64,000 nt of DNA from Natrononativus amylolyticus (GTDB lineage Archaea; Halobacteriota; Halobacteria; Halobacteriales; Natrialbaceae), in contig NZ_CP101458.1 in NCBI RefSeq assembly GCF_024362525.1, positions 62,001-126,000 of the forward strand, given 5' to 3'. The position numbers and the translations under genes are program-made. The notes under the pieces are model-generated. The model had not been told where the DNA came from, did not search any database, and worked only from the letters and a program-made list of their open reading frames with translations. Shown here one piece after another: positions 42,033-50,720 of the stretch (position 1 is the first letter of the stretch; each line of letters begins with the position of its first letter).

Positions 42033-42530
42033 ATGCTCTCACGCCGCCGTTTCCTCATCCTCGCTCCCGGCTGTCTGGGGGCCGTTCCCGGCTGCTCGCT
42101 CCGCTCGAACGATCCGGAGTCACAGCCGGGGAGCCCCCTCTCGGAGCCGGTCGAACTGAACGAAATCCGGGTGATGAGCTCGGCCACCGCGGCCGCCACG
42201 ATCGACGTCCGCGTCGTCGACGACGGCAGCGTCGTCTTCCAGACGCCCGTCGACCTCGAGGGGCGTGATCCGGACTCGAGGGAGATGCCGACGGAGGTAC
42301 TCTCCGCTGGGTGGCCGAGCGAGCCGATGGAGATCGACGTCCAGGCGCGAGTCGACAGCGTCGAGCGCGCGGACGACGCCGACGCGGAGGGTGCGGACGA
42401 CGCGGGTGGCAGCGACGAGTGGTGGGGGCTGTCCGAATCCGAGGTGCGCGCCGACGTCATCGACGTCAGTATCGGACTCAACCTGGTTTCCGATGGGCTC
42501 TCGGTCGCCTTCGACAGGGCGGACTGGTAA
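42033..42530 (+). CDS. Tat lipoprotein with Ig-like domain, second copy
   Basis: A 165-residue exported lipoprotein: MLSRRRFLILAPG signal, lipobox GAVPGCS with Cys near residue 21. The mature domain has the same order of strands as 40510-41010 (EIRVMSSATAAATIDVRVV, DGSVVFQTPVDLEG, PMEIDVQARVDS). An acidic linker follows (DDADAEGADDAGG). The ATG at 42033 follows a CATACC element about 27 nt upstream. Function unknown. Confidence 0.68.
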   Translation: MLSRRRFLILAPGCLGAVPGCSLRSNDPESQPGSPLSEPVELNEIRVMSSATAAATIDVRVVDDGSVVFQTPVDLEGRDPDSREMPTEVLSAGWPSEPMEIDVQARVDSVERADDADAEGADDAGGSDEWWGLSESEVRADVIDVSIGLNLVSDGLSVAFDRADW

Positions 42531-42587
42531 GCTCTCGACGTTATTCCTTCGGAACCCCTTTGAGGACGCCGAACTCACTACCTCTCG

Positions 42588-43952
42588 ATGAAAGTGTTCG
42601 GATCGAGCGGGACCCGCGGCGTCGCCAACGAGGAGTTGACGCCCGAGTTCGTCCTGCGCGTGGCGAAAGCGGCGGGGACCGCGTGGGGGGCCGACCGGGT
42701 TGCCGTCGCCCGAGACACGCGGTACACCGGGCGGATGCTGGCCGACGCGGCCGCCAGCGGGCTCGCGAGCACGGGAACCGACGTCGACCGCCTCGGAATC
42801 ATTCCGACGCCGGGCGCACAGGCGTACGCCGAGCGCGAGGAGATGCCGACGATCGTCATCACGGCCTCGCACAACCCGCCCCAGTACAACGGCGTCAAGC
42901 TCGTCGGGAGCGATGGCGTCGAACTCGCCGTCGCCGACCTCGAGACCGTCGAACAGACGCTGCTCGCCGAGGGATTCGAGACGGCGCCGTGGGACCGGAC
43001 GGGACGCGTGCGAGAGATCGACGGCGTCCGCCGGGCGTACGTCGACGAGCTGCTCGCTCACGCCGACCGCGAGCGGATCGCGGACGCCGAACTGACGGTG
43101 GCGCTCGACCCCGGCCACGGCGCCGGCTCGCTGACCAGCCCGGCGTTCTTCCGGGCGCTCGGCTGTCGGGTCATTACCGTCAACGGCCAGGCCGACGGCC
43201 ACTTCCCCGGCCGCGACCCCGAACCCGTTCCGAGTAACCTCGCCGACCTCGGCCGGCTCGTCCGCGCGACCGACACCGACCTCGGTATCGCCCACGATGG
43301 CGACGCCGACCGGGCCATCTTCTTCGACGAGTCCGGCGAGTACGTCGAGGGCGACGCGGCGCTCGCCGCCCTCGCCGCCGCCGAACTCGAGGCCGGCGAC
43401 ACGACCGTTTCCGCGGTGAACGTCTCCCAGCGCCTCGTCGACGTCGCCACGGACGCCGGCGCGGAGCTCGAACTCACGCCCATCGGCTCGACGAACATCA
43501 TCACACGCATCGAGGAACTCGAGGCCAACGGCCAGCGGGTTCCCGTCGCGGGCGAGGGCAACGGCGGCATCTTCTTCCCCGAGTTCCGGCTGGCCCGCGA
43601 CGGCGCCTACACCGCCGCGCGCTTTCTCGAACTCGTCGCCGAGCGGCCGGCCAGCGAGCTGGTCGAGCCCTACGGCGGCTACGCCAACGTCCGGAAGAAC
43701 ATCCACTACGAGTCGACGGCCGACCGCGACGCGATGTTGGACGCGGCGGCGAACCACGCCCACTCCTCGGAGGCCGAACTCAACACCCGCGACGGCTACC
43801 GCCTCGACCACGGCGACGCCTGGGTGCTCGCCCGCCCCTCGGGAACGGAGCCGCTCGTCCGAATCTACGCCGAGGCTCGAGACGAAGCGCGCGCTCAGAC
43901 CCTCGCGGACGACATGCACGAGGCGATGGCGGACGCGGCGGCCGGGAACTGA
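42588..43952 (+). CDS. glmM: Phosphoglucosamine mutase/phosphohexomutase (GlmM family)
   Basis: A 454-residue cytoplasmic enzyme of the alpha-D-phosphohexomutase family. The active-site phosphoserine is in TASHNPPQYNG (about residue 94). The metal-binding loop is DGDADRA (about 243-249), the sugar-specificity loop EGNGGIFFP, and the phosphate-binding loop RPSGTEPLVRI. The start GSSGTRG is also typical. The likely reaction is glucosamine 6-phosphate to glucosamine 1-phosphate, or a mannose/glucose analogue; sequence alone does not fix the sugar. Confidence 0.85.
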   Translation: MKVFGSSGTRGVANEELTPEFVLRVAKAAGTAWGADRVAVARDTRYTGRMLADAAASGLASTGTDVDRLGIIPTPGAQAYAEREEMPTIVITASHNPPQYNGVKLVGSDGVELAVADLETVEQTLLAEGFETAPWDRTGRVREIDGVRRAYVDELLAHADRERIADAELTVALDPGHGAGSLTSPAFFRALGCRVITVNGQADGHFPGRDPEPVPSNLADLGRLVRATDTDLGIAHDGDADRAIFFDESGEYVEGDAALAALAAAELEAGDTTVSAVNVSQRLVDVATDAGAELELTPIGSTNIITRIEELEANGQRVPVAGEGNGGIFFPEFRLARDGAYTAARFLELVAERPASELVEPYGGYANVRKNIHYESTADRDAMLDAAANHAHSSEAELNTRDGYRLDHGDAWVLARPSGTEPLVRIYAEARDEARAQTLADDMHEAMADAAAGN

Positions 43953-44056
43953 ACGCGCTCACCGCCATCCGTTTTCAGCCCCCGCGGCGCGTCGATCCGA
44001 CGTTTCGGATCGCCGCCACCACCACACTCTAACTGCCTGTGGATCAGAGAGTGCGT

Positions 44057-44890
44057 ATGAACGTTCTCGTCACCGGCGCCCACGGCACCGTCGGCACCGC
44101 GATCGCCGATCACCTCGCAGACCGCTACGAGTTCACCCTGCTCGACGTCGAGGAACCCGACGACGCGCCCGGCGAGTCGGTCGTCGCCGACGTCCGCGCA
44201 TACGACGAGATCCGCCCGCACTTCGAGGGCCAGGACGCCGTCGTCCACCTCGCGCTCGTGCCCGGTCACGGCGGCCCCGGCGACCGCGAAGTCGGCTGGT
44301 CGGCACCGTTCGCCGAGAACCTCGAGGCGATCGCCAACGTCTACGAGGCCGCGGTGGATGCGGACCTCGAGTCGATCGTCTTCGCCTCCTCGAATCACGC
44401 GGTGGGGATGGCGGAGGTCCGCAACGCCCCCGAGATCTACCACGACGAGGGCTACCGGATCGACCACACCGAACCCCACCGCCCGGACTCCCGGTACGGC
44501 GTCACGAAGAGCTACGGCGAGGACCTGGGCCGACTGGCCGCTGAGGCCCACGGCATCCGGTTCTACGCGCTCCGGATCGGCTCCGTTCGCGACCCCGAGT
44601 ACGACCACCCGTACGGCGACGCAGAACGCGGCGTCGACCGGGGCGACTGGGAGCGGGGCAGCGAGCCCTACGAAGAGCAGGTCGCCCGGATGCGAGGGAC
44701 CTGGCACTCCCGCCGGGACCTGGCGCACATGGTCGAGTGCTGTCTCGAGGACGAGTCCGTCGAGTGGGACCACTTCTACGGCGTCAGCGGGAACGAGCGG
44801 CGTTGGCTCGACGACCTCGCACACGCCCGCGAGACAATCGGCTACGAGCCGCGGGATAACGGCGAGGAGTGGGAGAGTCCGCCCGAGTGA
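44057..44890 (+). CDS. azf: NAD-dependent epimerase/dehydratase-fold protein, probable Azf-type glucose-6-phosphate dehydrogenase
   Basis: A 277-residue short-chain dehydrogenase of the extended type. VTGAHGTVGTAIADHL is the nucleotide-binding motif at residues 5-20, and the active-site YxxxK is SRYGVTKSYG. It looks closely like the Haloferax NAD-dependent glucose-6-phosphate dehydrogenase Azf (ASSNHAVGM, IGSVRDPEYDH, WHSRRDLAHMVECCLED). That enzyme begins the oxidative pentose phosphate pathway in haloarchaea. If it were not Azf it would be a sugar epimerase. A CTCTAACT element (44027-44034) lies upstream. Confidence 0.75.
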   Translation: MNVLVTGAHGTVGTAIADHLADRYEFTLLDVEEPDDAPGESVVADVRAYDEIRPHFEGQDAVVHLALVPGHGGPGDREVGWSAPFAENLEAIANVYEAAVDADLESIVFASSNHAVGMAEVRNAPEIYHDEGYRIDHTEPHRPDSRYGVTKSYGEDLGRLAAEAHGIRFYALRIGSVRDPEYDHPYGDAERGVDRGDWERGSEPYEEQVARMRGTWHSRRDLAHMVECCLEDESVEWDHFYGVSGNERRWLDDLAHARETIGYEPRDNGEEWESPPE

Positions 44891-45125
44891 GGCTCCGCCC
44901 CTCGAGCGGCCGCCCGTGAACCGCCACCGAGCGGCTGCCACCGACCGCTGCCGGCAACACGCCTTTCCCGCCGACCGTTGAGGCTTGAATCAGAAACGAT
45001 GGCGCACTCGCTTCGACCGGCTCCGAGAACGCCGCTCGAGTGCCGTGTGCGCCGGTGCGGGTCGTCGACCGGGCGGCCTCCGGCCGGTGGTGATCGCTCG
45101 TGATTCGACGCGACGGTGATCCTTC

Positions 45126-46103
45126 GTGACGCTGCGCGACGAGGACGATCTGCGGCGGTGGGCGCTGCTCGACGGTACCCGACTCGTCGTCGCGGGGCTG
45201 CTCACTGGCTTCGTGTTCGTCCTCTTTCTGGCCCTCGGCGCTGCCGGCCTGATCCCGACGGAGGACTTCGGGCCGCTGCGGACGATGGTCGGGGCGGTCC
45301 TCGGCGGCACGCTGCCGTTCATCACCGTCGTGCTGGCGATCAACCAGCTCATCCTCTCGGCGGAGTTCGGCACCACGGGCACCTTCCGTAACCGACTCGA
45401 GGAGACCCGCGAGTTCCGGTCGACGGTCGAACGCGACGTCGACATCGACCTGAGCCCGGCGGATCCGGCTCAGTTCCTCCGTACACTCGTCCTCGCGGCT
45501 CGCGAGCGGGCCATCGCGCTCCGGACGGCGGCCGACGAGACGGCGACCGACGAGGCGTTCCGAGAGCGAGTCGACCACTACGTCGCGGACGTCGTCGCCG
45601 AGATGGACGCCGGCGCCGACGAGCTCGAAACGGCCCGCTTCGGGACGTTCGACGTCACCTCCGTGATCCTCGATCTCGACGACCCGCTGCACCTCCAGCG
45701 GGCGCGCCGGCTCCGAGTCGAACACGAGATCGACGACGAGGTGGCGACCGCGATCGCCGACCTCGAGACGGTGCTCGACGACATCCACGTCGCCCGCCAG
45801 TACTTCAAAACCGTCCACATCCAACAGGAGCTCGCGAACCTCTCGCGGCTGTTGCTCTACGTCGGCTTCCTGGCGCTGGTCGTCGGCGGCTCGCTGTTGC
45901 TGGCCGACACCCGTCTGGGTGAGTTCATCACGAGCGACGCGCTCTCGCTGTTGCTGGTGGCGCTGATCGCGAGCGTCGTCGTCCTCCCGTTCACCGTCCT
46001 CTTCGCGTACGTGCTGCGGATCGCGACGGTCGCGAGACGGACCGCCGCCGACTTCGGACCGTTCCTGCTCCAGCAACGGATTCCGGAGGAGGATCGCCCG
46101 TGA
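45126..46103 (+). CDS. Four-TM membrane protein with internal helical domain
   Basis: A 325-residue protein with a GTG start. Two TM segments (about 20-40 and 51-71) precede a long charged helical cytosolic domain (about 80-235; TVERDVDIDLSPADPAQFL, HEIDDEVATAIADLETVL). Two more TM segments lie at about 240-260 and 275-300. I do not recognise the family. The 235 bp upstream of it hold no gene I can support. Confidence 0.6.
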   Translation: MTLRDEDDLRRWALLDGTRLVVAGLLTGFVFVLFLALGAAGLIPTEDFGPLRTMVGAVLGGTLPFITVVLAINQLILSAEFGTTGTFRNRLEETREFRSTVERDVDIDLSPADPAQFLRTLVLAARERAIALRTAADETATDEAFRERVDHYVADVVAEMDAGADELETARFGTFDVTSVILDLDDPLHLQRARRLRVEHEIDDEVATAIADLETVLDDIHVARQYFKTVHIQQELANLSRLLLYVGFLALVVGGSLLLADTRLGEFITSDALSLLLVALIASVVVLPFTVLFAYVLRIATVARRTAADFGPFLLQQRIPEEDRP

Positions 46104-46277
46104 GGGGCGCGAGTCGAGCGACGTCGATGAGCGCTCGTCGGTCCGGTCAGACACGAGATGATCACTTGGCGTCAGTAACGGCGGTTGCGTTCCGTCGACC
46201 GGAAGAGAGCGCATTCCCGTCGACGTTTTCGGGCGAATCCACAGCCTTTTTCACATCGATCGGATGCTCTTAGGGTG

Positions 46278-47567
46278 ATGAGCGATGATATTTCCGTTCG
46301 CGGCTCTCCTCGAAGGGGTCTCGCCGCCGCGACGTTCGGCTTCTTCATCGGCTTCGCGGGCGTCGTCGTCTACGGACCCGCCGCCTCGGAGTTCGAGCAG
46401 GCGATGGGGCTGTCGGGGATCATGCTGGGGCTGCTCGTCGGGGCGCCGAACCTGATCGGCTCGCTCATGCGGATTCCCTTCGGCGCGTGGACCGACGACG
46501 TCGGCGCCAGAAAGCCGTTCCTGATCCTGCTGGGGCTGTCGATCGTCGGCATGGCCGGCCTCTCCGGCATCCTCGTGTTCTTCTACCCGGACGGGTTGAC
46601 GATCGAGCTCTATCCCCTGATCTTCCTCTTCGGGGCACTGAGCGGCTGTGGAATCGGGGCGTTCTCGGTCGGAAACGCCCAGACGTCCTACTGGTACCCC
46701 GCCGACAAACAGGGGACCGCCCTCGCGACGTACGCCGGCCTCGGGAACAGTTCGCCCGGCATCTTCACGATCCTCATTCCGATTGCGATCGCCGCGCTCG
46801 GGCTGACGACGACGTACGTCGTCTGGCTGGTGTTTCTCGTCCTCGGAACCGTCGTCTACGCCGCCATCGCGGTCGATCCGTACTACTTCCAGCTGCGAAA
46901 GCAGGGGCTGAGCGTCGAGCGAGCGCGCGAGCGAGCCGGGGAGCTCGGCCAGGAGCTGTTTCCCAGCGGTGACACGTTCGTTTCCATCCGGGAAGCCGCA
47001 TCCCTTCCCCGGTCGTGGGCGCTGGTCGCCATGTACTTCACCTCGTTCGGGGGCTTTCTCGCGCTGACCGTCTGGCTCCCTTCCTACTGGGTGTCGCTTC
47101 ACGGCCTCGAGGCCGGCACCGCCGGGGTGCTGACCGCGGTCGGCTTCATCCTGCTGGCGACGTTCGTTCGCATTCCCGGCGGGATGCTCTCCGACCGCGT
47201 CGGCGGCGAGGAGACGGCGATCGCGAGCTTCGCCGTCGTCAGCGTCGGCGCCGTGCTGATGATCCTCACGCGGGACGCGACCGTCGCCGGCGTCGGAATG
47301 GTGCTCCTCGCGACCGGGATCGGCGTGGCCAACGCGGCCACGTTCCAGCTGCTCCCCCAGTACGTTCCCGACGCCGTCGGCGGCGCGTCGGGACTGGTCG
47401 GCGGTCTCGGCGCCTTCGGCGGCTTCGTCGTCCCGCCCCTGCTCGGCTTCTTCGTCGACGTCTACGGGACGGCCGGCTACGCGACCGGGTTCGTCGTCTA
47501 CCTCGCGCTCGGGGCGATCGGGATCGCGCTCTCCAGTGCGCTGTACTTCGCAGTCGAGGGAAGCTGA
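46278..47567 (+). CDS. MFS transporter, NarK/NNP-like
   Basis: A 429-residue 12-TM carrier. It has the MFS loop motifs GAWTDDVGARKPF and GGMLSDRVGGEETA. The segment LATYAGLGNSSPGIFTIL resembles the nitrate signature of the NNP family, so nitrate or nitrite is the best guess. No nitrate reductase gene is near, so the substrate is unproven. The ATG at 46278 avoids an Arg-rich upstream extension. A UspA gene follows 33 bp downstream. Confidence 0.75.
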   Translation: MSDDISVRGSPRRGLAAATFGFFIGFAGVVVYGPAASEFEQAMGLSGIMLGLLVGAPNLIGSLMRIPFGAWTDDVGARKPFLILLGLSIVGMAGLSGILVFFYPDGLTIELYPLIFLFGALSGCGIGAFSVGNAQTSYWYPADKQGTALATYAGLGNSSPGIFTILIPIAIAALGLTTTYVVWLVFLVLGTVVYAAIAVDPYYFQLRKQGLSVERARERAGELGQELFPSGDTFVSIREAASLPRSWALVAMYFTSFGGFLALTVWLPSYWVSLHGLEAGTAGVLTAVGFILLATFVRIPGGMLSDRVGGEETAIASFAVVSVGAVLMILTRDATVAGVGMVLLATGIGVANAATFQLLPQYVPDAVGGASGLVGGLGAFGGFVVPPLLGFFVDVYGTAGYATGFVVYLALGAIGIALSSALYFAVEGS

Positions 47568-47599
47568 ACGACTAACTGATAGCACACCGTAGCGGGGAT

Positions 47600-48040
47600 A
47601 TGGGCGATCGCATTCTCGTTCCGATCGACGACTCAGAACCGGCTCGAGAGGCACTCACGGAGGCGCTGGAGCTGTTCGCGACCGAGCAGATCGTCGTCCT
47701 CCACGTGCTCGACACGAACGAGTCGAGTCACGGGATCGAGGGGGGCGCCGCCGACGGCTGGTACGAGGCGAAAAAGGAGGAGGCTGAGGAATTGTTCGAG
47801 GACGCACAGGCGGTTGCCGACGAGTACGACGCGCCGCTCGAGACGGCCATCGAATCCGGCCGGCCGGACCGAACGATCGTCGACTACGCGACGGAGCACG
47901 GGGTCGATCACATCGTCATGGGCAGCCACGGTCGATCCGGCGTCTCGCGCATCCTGGTCGGTAGCGTCGCCGAGAGCGTGATCCGCAACGCGCCCGTGTC
48001 GGTGACGATCGCCAGGCGCCGATCCGCGGTTGACGAGTGA
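47600..48040 (+). CDS. Universal stress protein (UspA family)
   Basis: A 146-residue Usp domain starting GDRILVPIDDSEPAREALTEAL. The ATP-binding end reads GSHGRSGVSRILVGSVAESVI and keeps the G-2x-G-9x-G(S) pattern. It is closest in this window to the UspA at 48623, with SHGRSGVSR/SRGRSGVSR in common. It probably shares control with the MFS porter upstream, but CTAACTGATAG (47572-47582) could be its own promoter. Confidence 0.9.
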   Translation: MGDRILVPIDDSEPAREALTEALELFATEQIVVLHVLDTNESSHGIEGGAADGWYEAKKEEAEELFEDAQAVADEYDAPLETAIESGRPDRTIVDYATEHGVDHIVMGSHGRSGVSRILVGSVAESVIRNAPVSVTIARRRSAVDE

Positions 48041-48140
48041 GCCGGTCGATCCGAAACCCGTAGCCGAGGCCTCTCGAGTTCCCGCGCCTCTTGATGCTCC
48101 TCTGCACTAAATACTTGTAATACCGTTGTAAATTCGGCGC

Positions 48141-48574
48141 ATGAGTCTCACGTCACGGCGGCGTCTACTGGCCGTCGCGGGCGGTAGTGTGCGGGTCTCT
48201 CGGGGTGACTGTCGACTCTGCGCGGTGTCGACGGCGCGCTGCTCGAGTCGGTCGCGGTCGCAAACCACGATACGGACCGGGATCGGTCGTTCCACGTTCG
48301 CATCTGGGACGCGGCCGAGACGCTTCACGAGTCCTCGATCGACCTGCCGAAGCGAGAAGCGGCCGACCCGCCCGCTCGGTATCTCGAGTGGGGTCCGCCC
48401 GCAGAACCGAGAGAACTCGGCGTCTCGTTTCGGGTCGACGACGAAGCGCGCGAGATGGATCTCGTCGAGGAAGGGTACGACGGCTCGCGTGCCGTGTTAC
48501 ACGGAACGTTCGACGTACAGGGTGGGTCGGGCGTGCTGTACGTCTACGACGAGAACAGCCGGGAGAACGGGTAA
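48141..48574 (+). pseudogene. Broken Tat lipoprotein gene (frameshift plus lipobox TGA)
   Basis: The ATG at 48141 opens a typical signal: MSLTSRRRLLAVAGGS. After about 48188 the reading frame must move by one base (a 1-nt loss) to restore the lipobox AGLSG, and the next codon, where the lipid-bearing Cys is expected, is TGA (48206-48208) instead of TGC/TGT. From there an open frame runs to TAA at 48572-48574 and encodes a clear Ig-like domain (LLESVAVANHDTDRDRSFHV) that aligns with 40510-41010. An AT-rich promoter (TAAATACTTGTAATACC, 48108-48124) is kept. I read it as a recent pseudogene; two assembly errors are less likely. Confidence 0.72.
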
Positions 48575-48622
48575 TCACGGGGACCGGACCGCTCTCAGCA
48601 GTCGCCGGACGGGTCGAAACCG

Positions 48623-49027
48623 CTACCGAACGATCGTCACCGGCACCGTCGCCCGTCTGGCGACCTGCTCGGCGATACTTCCCAGTAGTACGCGCGAGAC
48701 GCCCGACCGCCCACGGCTGCCCATGATTATCTGGTCGATCTCCGCCTCGTCGGCGAACTCGAGCACCGCCTCGGCGGCCGTCCCGCTGACTACCCGGCGG
48801 TCGATTGCAACGCCGTACTCCTCGGCGAGTCGGTCGACGTCGTCGAAGAACTCGGGTTCGGCTTCCTCGCCGGCGGCCGCTGGGGGACGGCCGCTGTAGC
48901 CCGCCGCGAGGTCGTCGACGGCGTGGATCACCGTGATCTCGGCGTCGGGAAACAGCGAGAGCGCGTGGTGGAGGGCGGCTCGTGCCGGCTCTGAGTCGTC
49001 CATCGGGACGAGCAACTGTCGGCTCAT
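48623..49027 (-). CDS. Universal stress protein (UspA family)
   Basis: A 134-residue Usp domain: RQLLVPMDDSEPARAALHHAL at the start, IMGSRGRSGVSRVLLGSIAEQVA at the ATP-binding end. It is convergent with the pseudogene. The minus-strand GGTTTTTACC at 49051-49060, about 28 nt before the ATG, can serve as its TATA box and is also the first T-run after the upstream coiled-coil gene. Confidence 0.9.
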   Translation of the reverse strand: MSRQLLVPMDDSEPARAALHHALSLFPDAEITVIHAVDDLAAGYSGRPPAAAGEEAEPEFFDDVDRLAEEYGVAIDRRVVSGTAAEAVLEFADEAEIDQIIMGSRGRSGVSRVLLGSIAEQVARRATVPVTIVR

Positions 49028-49050
49028 GGTCGGTGGTAGGGCGGCCGGCA

Positions 49051-49060
49051 GGTAAAAACC
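49051..49060 (-). promoter_or_regulatory. TATA-like box/T-run between the coiled-coil gene and uspA
   Basis: The minus strand reads GGTTTTTACC. It lies about 8 nt past the stop of the 49068-50207 gene and about 28 nt before the uspA ATG, so it may act as oligo-T terminator, TATA box, or both. Confidence 0.4.
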
Positions 49061-49067
49061 GCTGCCA

Positions 49068-50207
49068 TCAGGCGTTCGCGCCGTCCGACTCGAGGGCTCG
49101 CCGGAGCTGCCGGCGCTCCTCGCGCAGCGCCTCGAGTTCGGCCTCGACCTCGCCGCCGGCGAGGCGGGCGCGTTCGTCGTCGCTCAGGCGCTCGAGGGCG
49201 ACCGCGGCGGTCCGGAGGCGCTCGTACTCCCCGTCGTAGCTCCGGTCGCGTACCTCCCGGAGCAGGGCGACGGCGTCCTCGCTCGCGACGCGGGCGACGA
49301 ACGGCTGTAGCTCGCGAACCCGCCGCCGGAGCACTCCCGCCGACTCGGGTGGCCACGAGAGCGTCAGGGGTGTGGCGTCGATCCCCTCGAGATACGTTTG
49401 CTGTGTCGCGACCTGCCGCTTGAGCTCGTCGGCGTCGTCGACGTAGTGGTCGAGTTTCGACCGGGAGTAGCCGGCGTACTCGAGCAGCTGCGGGATCGTG
49501 TACTCGCCGGCCGGGTTTTCGGCGACGTAGCGTGCGAGGTCCGCGGGCGGGCGCTCGAACGGGACGAACGGGTAGAGCCGGCTGCGCCGACAGAGGGCGA
49601 ACACCTCCCGCGCGGTGGCGTCGTGGCGGTAGCGCTCGAACGCCTCGCGGATCGCCGCGTTGTAGCTGCCGACCGGCTCGCGCAGCCGCTCGACGGGTGC
49701 CTCGAGGTCGGCCTCGCCGAGTTCGCACAGCCGCTCGCGCTCGCCAATCTCCTCGTCGATCTCCCGGATCCGGCGGGTCGCCGCCTTTCGGGCGTCCACC
49801 AGCGCCTCGCGGGCGTCCTCGCGTTCCTCGAGCAGTTCCGAGAACGCCGCCGCCGGCCCCAGAGCGGCCTCGGCGCGCTCGAAGTCCGATTCGCTCAGCC
49901 GGCGCTTGTCGATCGCCTCCAGGGCGTCTTCGAACGCCGACCGGTGCTCGAGGTCCTCGGGGAGCCCCTCGACCAGCGAGGCGAACTGCCCTTCGAGTTC
50001 GACGTACGCCTTGAAGTTCTCCCGGCCGGTGCCTGTCGCGCGGTCGACGTAGCGCTCGAGGAGAGTCGCCGCGTTCCGGTAGGCGTCGGCGGCCTCCCTG
50101 ACGGTGTCTTCGCCGTGGGCGTCGATCCGTCTCTCGGCTTCCGCGAGCCGTTCGCGGGCGCGCTCGAGCCGAGCCACGTAGTCGGTCTGGTGGAGTCCCG
50201 TGCTCAT
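49068..50207 (-). CDS. Haloarchaeal coiled-coil protein
   Basis: A 379-residue soluble protein. Long charged helices with heptad patterns fill residues 8-60 ([17 protein letters not shown]), 120-175 (EEREDAREALVDARKAATRRI) and 345-375. A central part (about 180-270) has FALCRRSRLYPFVPFERPP and IPQLLEYAGYSRSKLDHYVDD, which looks like a small folded domain. I do not know its function; it may match a haloarchaeal DUF. The hisI gene ends 12 bp upstream on the same strand, so both are in one unit. Confidence 0.68.
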   Translation of the reverse strand: MSTGLHQTDYVARLERARERLAEAERRIDAHGEDTVREAADAYRNAATLLERYVDRATGTGRENFKAYVELEGQFASLVEGLPEDLEHRSAFEDALEAIDKRRLSESDFERAEAALGPAAAFSELLEEREDAREALVDARKAATRRIREIDEEIGERERLCELGEADLEAPVERLREPVGSYNAAIREAFERYRHDATAREVFALCRRSRLYPFVPFERPPADLARYVAENPAGEYTIPQLLEYAGYSRSKLDHYVDDADELKRQVATQQTYLEGIDATPLTLSWPPESAGVLRRRVRELQPFVARVASEDAVALLREVRDRSYDGEYERLRTAAVALERLSDDERARLAGGEVEAELEALREERRQLRRALESDGANA

Positions 50208-50219
50208 CCCTGGCTCACC

Positions 50220-50603
50220 TCACTCGTAGACGGCGTCGGGATCGAACACCGTCTCGCCGACGCGCTCGCCGCCGACGGTTCGGTAGAAACACGACCGGTG
50301 GCCGGTGTGGCAGGCCCCGCCTTCCTGGTCGACGCGGTAGAGCAGGGCGTCGGCGTCGCAGTCGACCCGCACCTCCCGGATCTCCTGGGTGTGGCCGCTC
50401 GTCTTTCCCTTCTGCCAGAGTTCGTCGCGGCTGCGCGAGTAGTAGTGGGCGGTCCCCGTCTCGAGGGTTCGCTCCAGGGCCTCGGGAGAGACGTACGCGA
50501 GCATCAACACCTCGCCGGAGTCGGCGTCCTGGGCGACCGCCGGAACGAGGCCGTCCTCGCCGAAGTCGACGTCGACGCCGCTCTCGGATGCGCTCGAGTT
50601 CAT
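50220..50603 (-). CDS. hisI: Phosphoribosyl-AMP cyclohydrolase
   Basis: A 127-residue enzyme of histidine synthesis that opens the purine ring of PR-AMP. The zinc and magnesium ligands are in [12 protein letters not shown] and [27 protein letters not shown] is the family signature. It is the monofunctional archaeal form with no HisE domain fused. Its downstream neighbour is the coiled-coil gene. Confidence 0.95.
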   Translation of the reverse strand: MNSSASESGVDVDFGEDGLVPAVAQDADSGEVLMLAYVSPEALERTLETGTAHYYSRSRDELWQKGKTSGHTQEIREVRVDCDADALLYRVDQEGGACHTGHRSCFYRTVGGERVGETVFDPDAVYE

Positions 50604-50688
50604 ACCCGATGGGTTGTCCGTCGGGGCGATAGGTCTTTTGCCGTCGGCGCGCCGCTGCTCGAGGCCATCAGCTCATCGCGTCGGTCAC

Positions 50689-50694
50689 AAAAAA
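50689..50694 (-). terminator. Oligo-T run downstream of the subtilase gene
   Basis: On the minus strand a T6 run begins 27 nt past the stop at 50721. Archaeal RNA polymerase terminates on such runs. No hairpin is needed and none is evident. Confidence 0.45.
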
Positions 50695-50720
50695 TCGCGA
50701 TCGGGAATCCGATCTCGGCG

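Noticed and set aside
48206-48208. TGA at the lipobox as selenocysteine
   Set aside because: I know of no haloarchaeal Sec system, no SECIS-like structure was seen, and a separate frameshift lies just upstream.
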